Origin: Candidatus Bathyarchaeota archaeon
Lineage (GTDB): Archaea > Thermoproteota > Bathyarchaeia > TCS64
Direction: 5' to 3'
Assembly: GCA_026014515.1 (NCBI GenBank)
Contig: JAOZIG010000488.1
Location: forward strand, 1-7,289
DNA length: 7,289 bases
Shown: in pieces, positions 5,981-7,289 of the stretch
Layout: each line of letters opens with the position of its first letter
Numbering within the stretch: the first letter of the stretch is position 1
The notes under the pieces: model-generated
What the model saw: the letters and a program-made list of their open reading frames with translations, nothing else
The model's database searches: none
Told to the model about the DNA's origin: nothing
Made by a program: the position numbers and the translations under genes

Positions 5981-6250
5981 TTATTGGGTGTGTTTTTTGT
6001 ATATGATTAGGGTGTTTCCGATGAGGCTTATTTGTTCGGATTCTGTTTCTGTGGTGATCTGTTTGCTTAGTTCTTCTTTTTGGTGTTTGTGGTCGTTGAA
6101 TTTTATTTTGAGGAGTTCGTGGCTTTGTAGGTGTGTTTTGATGGTTTGTATTTGTTCGGGTGTGAGGCCTTGTTTGCCTATTTGTATTTGGGGGTCTAGG
6201 TGGTGGGCTTTTGCTTTGAGTGTTTGTTTTTCTTTGTTTGTTAGTGTCAT
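5981..6250 (-). CDS. CRM-domain (YhbY-like) RNA-binding protein
   Basis: The 89-aa protein is a single CRS1-YhbY (CRM) domain at the usual length. It opens with LTNKEKQTLKAKAHHLDPQI, followed by the RNA-binding GxxG loop as IGKQGLTPEQI (GKQG at 25-28), SHELLKIKF (43-51) and the final strand SLIGNTLIIYK (75-85). In bacteria YhbY associates with pre-50S particles; archaeal members are thought to act in ribosome assembly, but their function is poorly known. The coding strand is about 82% A+C, so the protein is unusually rich in Thr, Gln, Lys, His and Ile and poor in Val, Gly and Arg. It is the first gene of the likely YhbY-AsnC-AsnC transcript, with a TATA-like box 25-31 nt before its ATG. Confidence 0.92.
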   Translation of the reverse strand: MTLTNKEKQTLKAKAHHLDPQIQIGKQGLTPEQIQTIKTHLQSHELLKIKFNDHKHQKEELSKQITTETESEQISLIGNTLIIYKKHTQ

Positions 6251-6274
6251 GGTGTTTGGGTTGTGTTGGGTGGC

Positions 6275-6281
6275 TTATATT
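6275..6281 (-). promoter_or_regulatory. Candidate TATA box for the YhbY-AsnC-AsnC transcript
   Basis: AATATAA on the minus strand stands 25-31 nt before the ATG at 6250, so the transcript would be leaderless or nearly so. It stands out as an AT cluster in an otherwise G+T-only stretch. Confidence 0.5.
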
Positions 6282-6356
6282 GGTGTCTACTGGTGGGTAC
6301 TTTGGGAATTTTTTTTCTTGTGTGAGTTGGTGGGAGGAGGTAGTATCTGTTCAGTG

Positions 6357-6363
6357 TTTTATA
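6357..6363 (+). promoter_or_regulatory. Candidate TATA box for the metallophosphoesterase
   Basis: TTTTATA is centred 27 nt before the ATG at 6387, giving a predicted leaderless start. This spacing supports ATG 6387 over the in-frame GTG at 6354, which would lie upstream of the box. Confidence 0.5.
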
Positions 6364-6386
6364 CTGGGTTGGATTTTCCTATACCT

Positions 6387-7289
6387 ATGTCTGGTGTTCG
6401 CGGCGGTAAGCCTCTTTTCAGGTATGCGGTGGTTTCTGATACTCATATTCGGCCTTCTGGTGAGAGTAGTAGTCCTTGGAAGACTAATTTGTTGACTAAT
6501 GATAGGGCTCGGTGGGTTATTCATGCTATTAATGCTGAGGGTCCTGATTTTGTGATTCATCTTGGGGATATTGTTCATCCTGTTCCTCATCAGGCTACTC
6601 ATGGTTCTGCTGCTGGGGTGGCTAGTGAGATTATGGGTGGACTTAGTTGTCCGTTTTATCTTGTGCCGGGGAATCATGATGTTGGTGATAAGGATAATCC
6701 TTCGATGCCTGCTCATATCGTGAATGTTGATTTTATCGGGTTTTTCCGTGAGCATTATGGGGAGTCTTATCGTAGTTTTGATCATAAGGGGGTTCATTTT
6801 GTTATTCTGAATAGTCCAGCTTTGAATAGTGGGTTAGATGAGGAGGCTGAGCAGCGGGCTTGGCTGGAGGCTGATTTAGCCCAGCATCGGGGTTCTCGTG
6901 TTCATGTGTTTAGTCATTATCCGCCGTATTTGCTGTGTCCTGATGAGGCTAGTAATTATGATAACTTGGATATGCCTGCCCGTGGGTGGCTGTTGGGGCT
7001 TATTGAAAAGTATGGTGTGGAGGCTTTCTATGGTGGGCATATTCACCAGTTCTTCCACAAGCTGCACCACGGGACGCATATCTACAACCTGTTAAGTACG
7101 GGGAACCTGCGTCAGGATTACGCGAACTTGTTCCGGGTGGAGGCTGCTGAGGAGTATGGACGGAATGATACTCCTAAGATGGGGTATGCTGTGGTTGATG
7201 TTTATCCTGATGGCTTTGTGACGCATATCAGACGTTCTTATGGGCAGACTCTGGGTGAGGGTGAGAGGTTGTCGAGTCTGGAACGGGTT
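6387..7289 (+). CDS. Calcineurin-like metallophosphoesterase (3' end outside window)
   Basis: 301 codons run without a stop from ATG 6387 to the window edge. All metal-site motifs of the calcineurin-like fold are present in order: VSDTH (Asp18, His20), HLGDIV (Asp61), VPGNHD (Asn97, His98), FSHYPP (His177) and GGHIH (His218, His220). An active dinuclear phosphoesterase is therefore expected. Candidate activities in this family include cyclic-nucleotide or phospholipid-type phosphodiesterase and 3',5'-cAMP phosphodiesterase-like CpdA; the substrate cannot be decided. No signal peptide or membrane segment is seen, so a cytoplasmic protein is likely. Residues 1 to about 209 use mostly T-ending codons, while from about 7033 a run of C/G-ending codons appears (TTC, CAC, AAG, CTG, TAC, AAC). 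This change inside one gene is notable. The gene is divergent from the YhbY-like gene. Confidence 0.92.
   Translation, partial: MSGVRGGKPLFRYAVVSDTHIRPSGESSSPWKTNLLTNDRARWVIHAINAEGPDFVIHLGDIVHPVPHQATHGSAAGVASEIMGGLSCPFYLVPGNHDVGDKDNPSMPAHIVNVDFIGFFREHYGESYRSFDHKGVHFVILNSPALNSGLDEEAEQRAWLEADLAQHRGSRVHVFSHYPPYLLCPDEASNYDNLDMPARGWLLGLIEKYGVEAFYGGHIHQFFHKLHHGTHIYNLLSTGNLRQDYANLFRVEAAEEYGRNDTPKMGYAVVDVYPDGFVTHIRRSYGQTLGEGERLSSLERV

Larger units (their letters stand above)
5290..7030. other. Strand-asymmetric G+T-rich island
   Basis: The + strand is depleted in A and C through the N-terminal part of the second AsnC gene, the first AsnC gene, the YhbY gene, the divergent intergenic region and most of the metallophosphoesterase. 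Hand counts of G+T are 221/270 (82%) at 5981-6250, 47/60 (78%) at 5341-5400, 43/60 (72%) at 5581-5640, and 38/60 and 37/60 at 6481-6600. Outside, 5041-5100 is 32/60 (53%) and 7021-7080 is 29/60 (48%). The skew keeps its sign where gene orientation flips near 6300. The edges are approximate. Confidence 0.65.

Noticed and set aside
5969..5982. Two direct TGTTTT half-sites upstream of the first AsnC gene as an autoregulatory operator
   Set aside because: TGTTTT is common in this G+T-rich strand, so the match to the amt palindrome arms carries little weight.
6354..6386. Upstream GTG start for the metallophosphoesterase
   Set aside because: In frame, but it lies before the best TATA-like box and adds 11 residues without family support.
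6220..6495. 91-codon hydrophobic + strand frame across the divergent intergenic region
   Set aside because: It overlaps the starts of both the YhbY-like and phosphoesterase genes; its Val/Leu/Phe/Cys content is a product of G+T-rich DNA.
6351..6797. 148-codon minus-strand frame opposite the metallophosphoesterase
   Set aside because: The A+C-rich strand has few stop codons, so long empty frames are expected; the + strand frame carries all phosphoesterase motifs.

Overview
The window looks like a chromosomal segment of an archaeon. The evidence is a Cbf5-type H/ACA pseudouridine synthase with a PUA domain, an MJ0882-like methyltransferase, a serine hydroxymethyltransferase with the archaeal-style ELIPSEN motif, two short Lrp/AsnC proteins, and TATA-like boxes about 25-30 nt before several start codons, as expected for leaderless or near-leaderless archaeal mRNAs. 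I cannot fix the lineage. No rRNA, tRNA, CRISPR array, IS element or phage gene was seen.

Layout. Left edge to 386 (-): the N-terminal part of a HAD-family hydrolase, cut by the window edge. It is divergent from a three-gene + strand block: cbf5 (473-1453), an RsmC/MJ0882-like class I methyltransferase (1493-2098) and glyA (2161-3468). glyA converges, with only 15 bp between the stops, on amt, an ammonium transporter (3484-4716, -). Upstream of amt is a 279-bp AT-rich intergenic region with a perfect 8-bp-arm palindrome and two candidate TATA boxes. Beyond it, also on -, lie two Lrp/AsnC regulators that overlap by ATGA (4996-5451 and 5448-5930) and a small CRM/YhbY RNA-binding protein (5981-6250). 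A calcineurin-like metallophosphoesterase runs divergently on + from 6387 off the right edge.

How the parts may fit together. The left block joins RNA modification (Cbf5 and probably the methyltransferase) with one-carbon/glycine metabolism (GlyA). The right block pairs ammonium uptake with two Lrp/AsnC regulators instead of the glnK/PII gene that usually sits beside amt. The palindrome lies where an operator would be expected. A dedicated amt control circuit built on the AsnC pair is therefore a plausible, testable inference, but it is not shown.

The most unusual directly visible signal is compositional. From about 5290 to 7030 the + strand is strongly G+T rich whatever the direction of the genes (221 of 270 bases, 82%, across the YhbY gene by hand count). 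Both edges of this island fall inside genes. I found no clear-cut novel defence, mobile or enzymatic system here; the amt-AsnC arrangement and the skew island are the items most worth checking.
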